Assembly: GCA_003344405.1 (NCBI GenBank)
Contig: NOWV01000015.1
Coordinates: 682,001 to 746,000 of the forward strand
Length of the DNA: 64,000 nucleotides
Reading direction: 5' to 3'
From: Trichoplax sp. H2
Lineage: Eukaryota > Placozoa > Uniplacotomia > Trichoplacea
The notes beneath the pieces are model-generated. The model saw nothing but the letters and a program-made list of their open reading frames with translations. It made no database searches and had not been told where the DNA came from. Positions 37,460 to 61,100 of the stretch are shown here, piece after piece (within the stretch, counting starts at the first letter, position 1; each line of letters starts with the position of its first letter). A program made the translations under genes and the position numbers.

Positions 37460-37726
37460 TAGTTTAAAATCATCTTCATCGATCAATCAATTTGGTGAGA
37501 AGAAACAGTCTTGTTCACAAGTGATATTGCCTTACCGAAATCTTGCTGTGTAGTTTAAAATCATCTTCATCGATCAATCAATTGGCGAGAAGAAACAGTC
37601 TTGTTCACAAGTGATATTGCCATACTAAAATCTTACTGTGTAGTTTAAAATCATCTTCATCGATCAATTAATTGGTGAGAAGAAACAATTATATTGCCAT
37701 ACTGAAATCTTGCTGTGTATGGCAAC
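37460..37726. repeat. Three-copy tandem repeat, period about 90 bp
   Basis: Copies start near 37460, 37551 and 37641, each beginning TAGTTTAAAATCATCTTCAT and containing GAGAAGAAACA. The first two share CAGTCTTGTTCACAAGTGAT; the third has a deletion after GAAGAAACA. All copies end in AAATCTTnCTGTG. Confidence 0.9.
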
Positions 37727-38706
37727 CCGCTATCTTGTCTACCATCTACGGCTCCCTTATAGGAGTAAGGCAGAGAATTAAACAATAGATTTATATTGAT
37801 TTGCATACAGCACCAACAATTAATTACATGACGTGTGTTGATAGAGCCAATGGTCTAAGGATAAAACATTGATGTATCGCTCTCCATTCACGGGTTATAC
37901 CGGTGGTTAGACACATCTATCGTGCAGCGATAGTATTTATTGTCATCACGCACAATCACTTTGAGTAATTGCTCCGGTGAGTGGGCATGATTAATCGTTG
38001 GTATGACTAATCATTTATTTTAGTCAATCATTCTTTCTAGCTATTAATTAATAGCGCAAGGGAAGAAATTTGATTTTCACTCAATAATCCAACATCTTAC
38101 TTAAGGTAAATTTAGCCAAGGTAATCAGGTTTGATTGGATTGGATAGTATCATTATTGTCCTTGACGAATTGGAAGGAATATTCCTATTACGATGCTTTT
38201 CAGATCATTTGCTCGTTTCATTGCAGTTATTAGCCTTGATACTTTCGCTTGATAAAGATTATAAATTAGCTTTCACTTTATAGTCAAGATACTTCATTTT
38301 TCAATAGGATATGACGAAAGGTTCAGTTGAGCATACGTAGAAAGTTGATATATTACAGACAGGAATCATTAATCGCTATTAGGAAAATTGTTGTAAGCTT
38401 GATGCTACAATTGATATTTTAAACATAGTCTTCTTAATCTTAAACGATTTTTATATTTAAACTATCATTGGAAAGTACACGAATATTGAAATTGAAGAGT
38501 TAACGTCTACTATTGCCTACCAATAACATAACTAATTCGATTACTCTATCAAGAACAATTTTTTACATCTTGTCACCAGTGAATAGCAACCTTGGTAAAT
38601 TGTAACGAATACAAGAGCTACCTACCTAACAGAAAGTACAAATTTTAAATTTCTTTCATTCAAGATCCCAAAATTAATTTTGTCTCCGTAATTAATACAT
38701 ATTATT

Positions 38707-41522
38707 ATGGCCAAAAGAAGATTGGCAAGTGCATTAGAGGCTGGTAAAATTTTAGGGTAAGTCCAAGGATATTGATTTGTTTATCCAATTAACGATTCAA
38801 GTTAATAAGCGTACCTTTCATTGCAGTATCAATAAATATGGTACCGACAAATTATAGGCCTTTTATCTTCTTACTATAATATTGCAAATAGAAAATAGAT
38901 AAGCTAAAGGATAGACGTTTCAAATAGTTATGAGCAATAAATAATTATAAGTTTCACCATGGTACTAAACTAGACGTACGACATAAGCATGCCGTATACA
39001 TAGTCTTAGTCATTATTCTGGCTAATCTTCTTTCGTCTATTTCCTATTTGAACTTTTCTAGCACAGCTTTTATTTTTTTGTTTCATTAAATTAATATTTT
39101 TAGTATGGTCATTCTTTAGCGAGTAATTTACTAAAGTCTACACTGATTGTAATCTTAGTTTGTATATAATACTGCCAAATAGAATTATAATCTATGTCAT
39201 TTCCGGATTTCTCCCTTTAGATCAGTTCAAATTAAAGATATTCAACGTACAGTCGTACCTAACTGCCATGGTATCTTTAGTACCATGTTTTCATCCGATG
39301 GGTCGATACTTATGTCGGCTACTGGAAAGGGAACTATTGAGGTTATCTACAGATTAAATTTTAAATGTAATAAATGGCCATTAGGAGAATGTAACTACTG
39401 ACTACTTTCTATTTATTATAGGCTATTTTAAATCGATGTATTGAAATATTACTGCCATTACTTTATTTAGATTCATGCAACCAATAACCTGAAGTCTTTA
39501 GCAACATTAAAGCGTGATCTAAGATCGAACCTGCCAATTACTAGTTTACAAGCAAATCCCAAGAATACCAATCTTGTCTTGGCTGTTGGTAATTCTATAA
39601 AATATACAAATTATAAAGATAACAGAATTTATTATCGAGCCATCATTCATTCTTATACTTGTTTCCAAATTCCAACTTAGAAATCATTTAAATCTTCAAT
39701 ATAGGAAAATATAAATGCATGTTTACTTGATTAATTTTTTTATTCCCATTAATTTCTGTAGTACAGCTCCAAATTAGTTTAAGATTAAATTTATAGGATT
39801 GTACGAAAATAAATCAATTGAACGTATAATTCTTACAATTTTCTAGGATCAGACGGATACATTTGCCTTTGGAACGTAGATACATGTGAATGTGTATATA
39901 GTTTTTGTGAAGAAAAGAATGTTATTAATGCTGTAGATATTAACACCAGCGGTGGTATTTATGCTACAGCAGGAAAGGTACTCACAGTTTGACAGTTTTT
40001 ATATAACTCGATAACATCTCTTTTAATGGTAAAAATATCGGATTAACGGTATGCATAAGTGGGGTACGGTATAACCTATAGGCCATGTTATCTTTTATAG
40101 CCTACGACTTCACTATTCTTGTTTGTAAATATGGTATTCATGACGTTTATCTTGCACCTGTACAACCAATGTTACGCAAAAAATGGATTACCATGTCTTA
40201 AATTGCTAAATTTTAAATATAAGCAGACAAGAAGAAAATAGAACCAGTTTGAATCTTATTATATGTACTTGAGAGAGTTTTATGCATCAATCTTCAACTA
40301 TGTGATGAATAACTATTATGGCTTTTACTCTAGGATACCGATATACGAGTTTACGATTTTAGTACACACGAATGTTTTGTTACCTGCCATGGCAAGGATT
40401 TATCAGAGGGTTTATCTACGTATGTCGATAATTAATCATTCAAGCGATTTAAAAGGCTTGCCAAATTTATTTTAAATTATATACTTATTGAATGAATAAT
40501 ATTATTTCAATGTAATCTGGATTATTTTTCCTAGGCCGTCAGATGAAGTTGGCCACGGTAGACGAATATTCGCGCTTAAATTTCACCCAGAAAATAATAA
40601 CGTCTTGGTTTCAGGAGGGTGGGATAAATTTCTAAAAGTATGGGATATCCGAGTTGGCAATCGGGCTGTACGAACTATTAATGGTCCTTACATTTGTGGG
40701 CAAGGCATTGATTTAATTGATAACTATGTTTTAACTGCATCTTGGGTAGCAACCAATTCTCTACAGGTGTAAAATTTAGCTTATTTATAATGGAAGGCTT
40801 AGTAAATTACAAGATCTTCACTCTATGCAACATATTTTAGCCTTCTTGACTTGAATTAGAGTGGATAATAATAGTGTGATTCAACAGTTTGGATATATCT
40901 GAGCTGACAATGATTTCCTATTGACTTTTCTAGATCTATGACTTAATAAGCGGAGAGATGATCGATACCGTCCCGTTCGGTACTAAAGGAGAGTTGAAAA
41001 CCGATTATTTATACTGTGCAAAATATTTAACCAAACAATGCGTTGTGGCTGGTGGAAGTGGAACTTGCGATGTCAGACTTGTAGATATTAATAAAGGCGA
41101 GGTATGAAATTTGCATCGATATTTCCTTAGTTCAGTTTTACAATATGTGAGACTTACAGTACTAGTATAATCGCTTACTCTGCGTCAGCCAACGTTCGAA
41201 CTGTACGCATGATTATGCATATCTGTATAACTGACTAGGCGGTATATACTGTATAGCCTGGCTTCTAGTAGCAACTACGTTATGCTCGTAGAATTTTATA
41301 CCTTATAACCTTTAACTTTGCCAAGGTTAATAATAATGCAAGTAATGATTGCACAGCCTGTTCTAACCTGCTATTCTTCGTATATGAATGTAACAGTTGC
41401 TAGGAAATATAGATAACGACAGAAGGCCAATACAAACAATCGATATTATGGGAGATTATATGGCTATTGGTGGAGTAGGCCCATCTATCACAGTTGCTAA
41501 AATTGAAATGGTATCAACTTAG
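38707..41522 (+). CDS. WD40-repeat protein, function unassigned
   Basis: Beta-propeller protein of about 350 residues. Exons: 38707-38756, 39221-39341, 39471-39588, 39847-39977, 40334-40419, 40535-40766, 40934-41101, and a last exon ending at 41522 (probable start 41404). It opens MAKRRLASALEAGKIL. Blade motifs include FSSDGSILMSATGKGTI, VLAVGSDGYICLWNV, GGIYATAGKDTDIRVYD, LKFHPENNNVLVSGGWDK with LKVWDIR, and CVVAGGSGTCDVRLVDI. The first seven junctions keep phase. The last one does not: exon 7 ends in phase 0, while the frame encoding YMAIGGVGPSITVAKIEM needs phase 1, so a small exon is missing or there is a frameshift. I do not recognise the orthologue. Neither transmembrane segments nor other domains are visible. 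Confidence 0.82.
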
Positions 41523-44013
41523 CTGAATTTATTATTTTATTAATGCAAGTTATTTACAGTAGTATGTCTTCAATCTAATTTATTTTAAGTCAGATTTTCA
41601 ATTACGTATTTGGATGACAAAATGTCTTTATTTACAGCTAGTACATATGTACTGTATATGTATGTGTAAATGCAAAAAATAACAACTGTTATTTAGTAAA
41701 ATTTATCTCTACTTAGCGAGCCCAAGGAGAACGCTGTAAGAGTAGATTTTCTTTGATCTCTATGATACAGAGTAGAATAGTTGTTTAATGAATGAGATAG
41801 CAATGATTATTTTGTGTTGTATATCTGAAATAAAGTTTGGCATTTCTGGCTATGCGCAATAGGCCTTGAAATGTGAATGATTTCATTGAATTCATGAATT
41901 CTTCATTTAATTTAATTTGTAGCTAATATTACGCGTTAACAATCGACTATTCGGTTTTTACGGTAAAGCATATGACATTTTAGTGTATCTATTCGTAATG
42001 GATGACTATTGATGCAAGGGTCGTTAGCAAAGAGTAATTGATCTGTAGCATTCTTGGTGCCGGGGATATCGGTTTAGTCCTCATTATTCGTATATATACT
42101 CCAGTCAATAGAGTACTGAACATCGTTTTCTTTGCATTAGTACTCAATGATGACAGAGTCTAACATTCAATTCAAGCCAAAATCAAGTGGGAAGCGAACA
42201 CTAGTTACAGCCTATATTACAGTTCATGCAAGAATACCAAACACGGAAGCGATTGCTAAATTATCATTTTGGATAGTACTTTTAAAAGTGTTTAAACGTT
42301 AGCACAGCGACGGGGGTAAATTAAGCTATCTAGGAAAACTTTGAACAGGAAACTAACCGTTAACAATAACGTGTCATGACGTAATACTGTACTGTAGCGG
42401 TGGTTGTACTGTATTACACAGTATAACATTGATATTTCTTACTGAACGATATGATACTGTCAATAGCGAAGCCTTAGATTGGCCGCGTTAGTCGAGTAGA
42501 CTGAGTTAGCTTGGCTGATGTACAGTGTACAGTACATAGTACGGTACTGTAGACTGTACTGTACTGTAAAAGTTCTGAACTGTTACAGTACTGTATAATG
42601 CAAGATCCAATACTACATTCAGTATAGTAAAATATGACTTTCGGCAACAAATTACAGCATTGGAAAGGGAAATTGAGTAGAGGTTACACAGTATAACATT
42701 GATATTGCTTACTGGACGATATGATACTGTCAGTAGCTAAGCCCTAGATTGGCCGCGTTAGTCGAGTAGACTGAGTCAGCTTGGCTTATGAACACTGTAC
42801 ACTGTACACTGTACAGTACAGTACTGTACTGTACTGTAGACGATATGATACTATCAGTAGCTAAGCCCTAAGTTGGCCGCGTTAGTCGAGTACTGTACTG
42901 TACTGTAGACTGAGTTAGCTTGGCTGATGTACAGTGTACAGTACATAGTACGGTACTGTAGACTGTACTGTACTGTACTGTAAAGTTCTGAACTGTTACA
43001 GTATAATGTAAGATCCAATACTACATTCAGTATAGTAAAATATGACTTTCGGCAACAAATTGCAGCATTGGAAAGGGAAATTGAGTAGAAGTTACACAGT
43101 ATAACATTGATATTGCTTACTGGACGATATGATACTGTCAGTAGCTAAGCCTTACAGTTGGCCGCGTTAGTGGAGTAGACTGATTTAGCTTGGCTGATGT
43201 ACAGTACACTGTACATTGTACAGTACAGTCTACAGTACATAGTACAGTACTGTAGACTGTACTGTACTGTAAAAGTTCTGAACTGTCAAGGGTATGATGC
43301 GAGATCCAATACTACAGTACATCCAGTATGGTAAAATATGACTTTCGGCAACAAATTACAGCATTGGAAAGGGAAATGGAGTAGAGGTGTGGAAAAGTCG
43401 GCTAGTATGATCAAGATCGAAGCGATAGAAGTGAAAAGAACTTCTACTGTCCAGCCTTGTACTGTATATTGTTGAGATAAGTCAGCCTTGTCATGCATGA
43501 TATTTGCACTCCTACAGTACGGCGAGGGTCACGAGGACAAGCGGGCGGTGGCGTTGGCAAACAGTACTGTACAGGAGCTGGTATTGGAGCCTCTCAGCCA
43601 AAACCACTAGGTACAGTATAAACTAGTCATGTACTGGTTAGGCCAGCTACTGGTAGGTCATATCAGAGGTGAAGACAACATATTGTAACTGTACCGAACC
43701 GTACCGAACCGTCCCGCCCGACCGTCCCGCCCACCGTCCCTCCTTAACAAGAGTAGAATGGTGCCGATAGTTTGGTCCCGTATTGGTCCAGTACGGGACC
43801 AATTGTATGCAATCAGCAGCTATCAGTCATGTTGGTTGGCAGCGCCAGCCCCCTAACCAATCTACCCTACGGCCGTACTGTACTTGTATTGTCGCCGCTG
43901 TCGTGAACTGCACCGCACGGTTGAATAGATTCACTGGCCGTTGTGTGTGGTGTTGAAATATTAGCAGCAACAGCAGCAGCAGCAAACAGGAAGAACGTTT
44001 GGGGGCATGCTGG
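41523..44013. other. Intergenic; satellite-like array and GC-rich tract, no gene
   Basis: From 41523 to about 42380 I see nothing recognisable. From 42414 a locally duplicated array begins (separate entry). At 43690-43745 there is a short GC-rich run of ACCGAACCGT and CCGTCCCGCCC-type repeats, which is unusual in this AT-rich window. An AGC-type trinucleotide run lies near 43963-43984. Confidence 0.6.
42414..43390. repeat. Three-copy satellite-like array with GTACT cores
   Basis: Copies start at 42414, 42684 and 43092. Each contains TTACACAGTATAACATTGAT, GGCCGCGTTAGTCGAGTAGA, a variable GTACT/AGTAC palindromic core, AAGATCCAATACTAC (or GAGATCCAATACTAC) and ATATGACTTTCGGCAACAAA. Copy 2 is longer because the block from GACGATATGATACT to the GTACT core is internally repeated at 42838-42900. 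Copies 1-3 differ by few substitutions, so the expansion is fairly recent. Confidence 0.93.
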
Positions 44014-44271
44014 CTAAGCCTCGTTAAACGGTAGCAAAGGCATCAAAACTGCATCATCAATTTCTACAACCTTCATCAAATTGAAAATTAAGCTTTGAAC
44101 GTTATCGATGCTGTATTGGCTACCGCTTTGACACATGGTAAATGGTAAGTTTCCATTGACGTTGTGTAATATTGTACTATCGGAGGTAGGAGTACATGGC
44201 ATTGAAAATTTTTTCTCTTCCATTCCCCTAAAATGTCTCCACAATTGACAGTCATTTACTTACCGAAACAT
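44014..44271 (-). CDS. Possible small two-exon gene, unrecognised
   Basis: Exon 2 (44014-44227) is open and encodes a plausible soluble peptide (for example NVQSLIFNLMKVVEIDD, ending PFNEA). A good acceptor (CATTTTAG) precedes it. A strong donor (CG/GTAAGT) directly upstream would join an 8-nt coding exon ATGTTTCG (44264-44271) in frame, giving about 73 residues. The implied intron is only 36 nt, shorter than the others in this window, and a second reading frame is also open across the join. No family is recognised; treat as tentative. Confidence 0.28.
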
Positions 44272-44782
44272 CCTTGATGGTCAATATTGCAACACTTAAA
44301 ATCATCGCTTAGTTTATGACGGTCAAGATGAGACGTATGCATCCACTATGCTCACTGTATTTCCGTCCATGTTGTATAGTATATAGTGTTGGCTGCAGAC
44401 AGGGCTTCTTGACGCTACTCTATCCTTTGCTCTACAAGCTTACTGTACTGCAATGCAGTACAGTAAGCCATCAGCCGTAGTCATTTTTTGATCATCGCTA
44501 CTTCAGTAGTATATTCAGTGAATGGTTGAAGACAAGTACCTACTGGCTTCATTTAAACTTGCCAATTCAAAGTGTACAATTTCACCAGCTAATGTCTATA
44601 GCAATTGAAAACAGGATAACGAATATCGTAACAGTTGATGCTAGCTTTGCCTATTGCAGTAATGGCTTCACTGCATAGGGCACAGCCGCGCTATTTTAAA
44701 CGCATTTTAGCTAACTCAAAACAAGTGCACTAGTATAGCATTACTGTCACTGTACTGAGCACAATACAGTCAGTCAGTGCAG
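44272..44782. other. Spacer upstream of mitoferrin
   Basis: Contains a short palindrome of GTACTGCA/TGCAGTAC type near 44440-44466. No further coding sequence was found. It may carry the mitoferrin promoter, but no specific element is recognisable. Confidence 0.35.
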
Positions 44783-46981
44783 ATGGACGATAGAATACCG
44801 CACCATGCAGCAGACTGTTCGGTATATACAAAAACTTGTCGATAGTATCATAACTTATTTATTGCTGGACTTTATAGCCTTGAAAACACTGGTTCAGTTC
44901 AATTAGTCGACTGCAAGGATAACCTATTCAGCCAAATCCGATCACTGTTCATCATATTGATGCCCCATTTTGAATCATCGTGGAAAGAAGGGGGGGGCAC
45001 CTAGCGTGTCATGCTAGCCTAGCCATAAAACATGCCATGCTTTGATCACATACAATTCCATTGCAATCCAATTGAAACTATGTTACAACGTATGTGATAC
45101 TGTCTTTGCAGGCTTTTGAAAATACAGCTGGTCAAATTGAAGTCAAGAACATGGAATTTGACGATTATGAAAATTTGCCAACACACGATGTAGGAGTTCA
45201 TATGATGGCTGGCGCTGCTGCAGGTGTACTCGAACATTGCGTCATGTACCCAGTGGACTGTGTTAAGGTACCAAATAGCAACTTTAGCAATTTCTCGCTT
45301 TGATAATACTTTCAAGTTAAGGCATTTAATGGAAAGTTGGTTTAGTTTAATTAATTTTATAATCATACTACGGCGGGCGCTACAGATGGAAAATTGATTC
45401 TCGTGTGTCACAGAATACGGTACCAGTATACAACTGTTAATCGTTTATACGTGTATATTGACTGTACTCGGGGGGGTGCCTACAATCGCATGCTATTGCT
45501 AGTACGGCCTTTATCCTGTTATAGGTAGCAACAAATTTGGGGGATGGATCCATTTTTTTTTGTATACGTTAAAGGTACAAGGTTTCTCTTTCTCTTAGTA
45601 GTCCGTGATAATACTTTAGCAAAGTAATGAAGCTAGAATACTCATTTCAAAGCATTAGATGTGGTGATACCTACTTCTTTTCATCCATAGCACAAACATA
45701 ATAGTTACTATTGATACTGTTTTATTGGATTATGAATTGACTATACGGTACTACAAGCATGAATAATATTCACTCTCTTCCGGACGTTAGCCTACTAAAC
45801 CCAATACTGTAGCATTAATAATCAAATTTTGAACCTTATCAAATTGATGGTGTATTAATTTTTCAAGATCTTTTGCCTGCACACTACTGTACTAGTAACA
45901 CTGACGACTATCGTATCTTATCTTTGAATTTTATGTATTATTCAAATTAAATACATAGACAAGAATGCAAAGCCTCAAGCCTAATCCAAATGCGGTATAT
46001 AAGGGGATTTACGATGGTTTCCGAAGTATAGCAATTAACGAAGGCAGATTTACTGTCTTTCGAGGCATGAATGTTGTTATATGTGGTGCTGCACCTGCAC
46101 ATGCTTTATACTTTTCCTGTTATGAGTCCGTTCGTCAGTCTTTAGGCGGTAAAGAACCTGGCCATCATCCTGTAGCTAACGGTACCATTTTTTATGACTT
46201 TTTACACAATATTGGTAGAACACATACGCAAATGTATCGTATGATGATATGAACTACCGTACTGTAGTTTACTAATTGTATATTTGTTGTTGTAATATTT
46301 GTAGCTACTGCGGCAGTTACTGCCACAGCTATCCATGATGCAGCCATGACCCCAGTTGACGGTATGTTCTACAACTAGCATTTCAAATTTTCCATTGTAT
46401 TGGATTAACTGTAACTGGAACTGACCAAGCTAAAGCTTTCCCTTTCTCAATTTACAGCTGTTAAACAACGTTTACAAATATATAAAAGCCCATATAGAGG
46501 CGCCATCCACTGTATAAAAGAGGTTTATAAATCTGAAGGTGTTAAGGCCTTTTATAGAAGCTATACTACCCAACTATTAATGAATATCCCATTCCAATGT
46601 TCGCATTTCTTGGTTTATGAGTACTTGCGTGAAACGTTAAACCCTGCTCGTACTTATGATCCTAAAACTCATGTCATCGCTGGAGCTGCTGCTGGCGCTT
46701 TTGCTGCTTCTTTAACTACACCTTTAGACGTTGCTAAAACACTACTAAATACACAAGAAAAAAGTGCACTTAAATTGACTTCAAATAGGCGATATGTTAC
46801 TGGTATCTATGGTGCATTAAAAACTATCTACTCTATGCGCGGTATCGCTGGTTATTTTCAGGGAATTAAAGCTCGAATTGTATTTCAGATGCCATCAACT
46901 GCAATATGTTGGTCGGTATATGAATTCTTTAAGCATTTCTTGCTTGTGTCTCAAGCATCAAAAAAGGAATCATTGTTTTAA
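44783..46981 (+). CDS. Mitoferrin (SLC25A28/SLC25A37 type), mitochondrial iron carrier
   Basis: Inner-membrane carrier importing ferrous iron into mitochondria for heme and Fe-S cluster synthesis. Exons: 44783-44821 (inferred first exon, [13 protein letters not shown]), 45112-45267, 45959-46181, 46305-46361, 46458-46981. The three carrier repeats carry PVDCVK, PVDAVK and PLDVAK. Other mitoferrin hallmarks are [81 protein letters not shown] and [16 protein letters not shown]. Phases match at all joins, including the inferred first exon; without it the first in-frame ATG is 45151. One ancestral-type gene stands in place of the vertebrate pair (inference). Confidence 0.95.
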
Positions 46982-48729
46982 ATAGTTGGTAGAAATCAAG
47001 TTGATAGCAATTATCAAGAATTAGTATTTACATCTATTAAATTAAGTTTTACTTTATGTCTTATACATCGCATAAATTGGAACGAACCTAGAATGCCTTA
47101 ATGATCCAAGTGAACTATCTTAACCGAATACTTACATTCTGTCATACTAGCTATGAATTATACTGAAATTACCAGATACTAATTGTATCAAGCAAGATTA
47201 ATAACCGTCTCTCTCATTCATAAGAATTACAGTTTAGATTTTACCTTTCTCTTATTTTGGGTAATATTAAACAACTATAACAGTTGAATTGCATTATTAC
47301 CCACCAAGTAAAGTTCTTATCACATGGTGGTAATGACTCTTTGGGGGGTATTACCAATAAGATTAGCTATTTAATTACTTGAAAATCTCTTCTTTTCTAT
47401 ACATGAACGATATTATCGACGAAGAGTATATGATGAAAACGAAATAATCTATTACATTAATTTTATCTTGTTATGGCATTGATAACTATGATACGGAGCA
47501 ATAACCAGTTATCGATGCATATTACAATTTTTCAGATTTCACCGCCTTTAAGTGCGACACACTATTAATATGATATCAGCCTCAATTAAGTTATATCATT
47601 CTAATTATACTGAAGATGCTTTATGATTACAGTGTAAACTGGTAATAATATTGTATATATAAATTTAGCAATAGTAGAATTGTATTGTTTTAACTCACCC
47701 AATTGAACGGTTGATTGATCATAGCTGAATTTTAATAGTCTACTATGACAGTGAGTCTCTAACGTTTTTAGTCTTTCAGCATCGGAAAGATTGTTATGAC
47801 AATCGTACAAACATTTCTATAATCAATGCGACGTACGCATACATATGTACATTGTAGGGGAGGCTTTAAAAAATTGAGCATTGCTGTAGATCAATCTTTA
47901 GAGGGTAAAACTATCACTTCCATTTATGTTATAAATATTTCTGGCAAAAGATTAGCGAATAAAGTCTCGAATATTTTTAAGCAATATTGTATCAAATTTT
48001 TCTTGATCGAGTATCTCATGTAATTTTAGGCGAAAGATTAGCAAATAAAGTTTCGAATATTTTTAAGTAATATTGCATAAAGTTGTTCTTGATCGGATAT
48101 CTTATACAATGGTAGCAATAAATATTTATATGCATTATCTAATGTAATTGTAACAATAAATGTCCAGATATTTCTAATCAAGATAACATTTAATTAATCT
48201 TATTGGAGCACTTTAGCTTTTTGACTTAAATTCCTACCAAGAAAAATTTTTAGCGATTTCGAATTAGATTAAAGTACATCAATTTTCCATTCCTGAGTCA
48301 ATGGGTCAAGTTCGTATTTCTGCTAGTTGAAGATGAAATTTATTACCTCTGAAAGATTATAATTGCATGATATAGTATAACTGTTGTTAAATTATTAATT
48401 TAGAAGTAATGTCTGATGAAAGTAATTATATCAAGTAAGATAAGATATATAACTAAGGAACCCTCTTGAATTGAAAACTTTACTCAAGAGTTTATACTTC
48501 AAAATAAGTTAATCAACATTACGAAGGTACAATCATCAAAAATGAAAGATATGCTTGAGGATACAACGGTAGCCAATTGCTAGAGTATAAATCTCTAAGA
48601 TTAAATTCATACTGCATATAAAAATGCTCTTTATTACATTGGCATAACATGAAAGAGAGTCACTATTGGTATAAAAATTGAGTATACTTTTTTGGCAAAA
48701 CATAGCTAGCATTGAATACTGCATACTAT
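46982..48729. other. Spacer between convergent mitoferrin and HECTD2; 86-bp repeat
   Basis: AT-rich 3' flank of two genes that end toward each other. It holds a two-copy 86-bp direct repeat from 47943 to about 48113 (copy starts 47943 and 48029, sharing AAAGTnTCGAATATTTTTAA and TTCTTGATCG). Short open frames at 47601-47810 and 47826-48023 show no coding signature. Confidence 0.55.

Positions 48730-61100
<12,371 letters not shown>

Larger units (their letters stand above)
31443..38706. other. Long gene-poor AT-rich region with degenerate repeats
   Basis: No gene could be assembled here. The stretch 35100-36250 has a repetitive texture: motifs such as ATTTGTnTATAAAnATnAACCAC recur near 36045, 36110 and 36185, followed by GTCATTnAATAG, with a unit of roughly 70-85 bp. 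A three-copy 90-bp repeat lies at 37460-37726, and an isolated exon-like minus-strand segment at 37289-37431. Because HECTD2 and REEP hid in similar DNA, a dispersed gene cannot be excluded. Confidence 0.45.

Noticed and set aside
45046-45411. 121-residue minus-strand open frame
   Set aside because: It is antisense to the mitoferrin second exon; a shadow frame.
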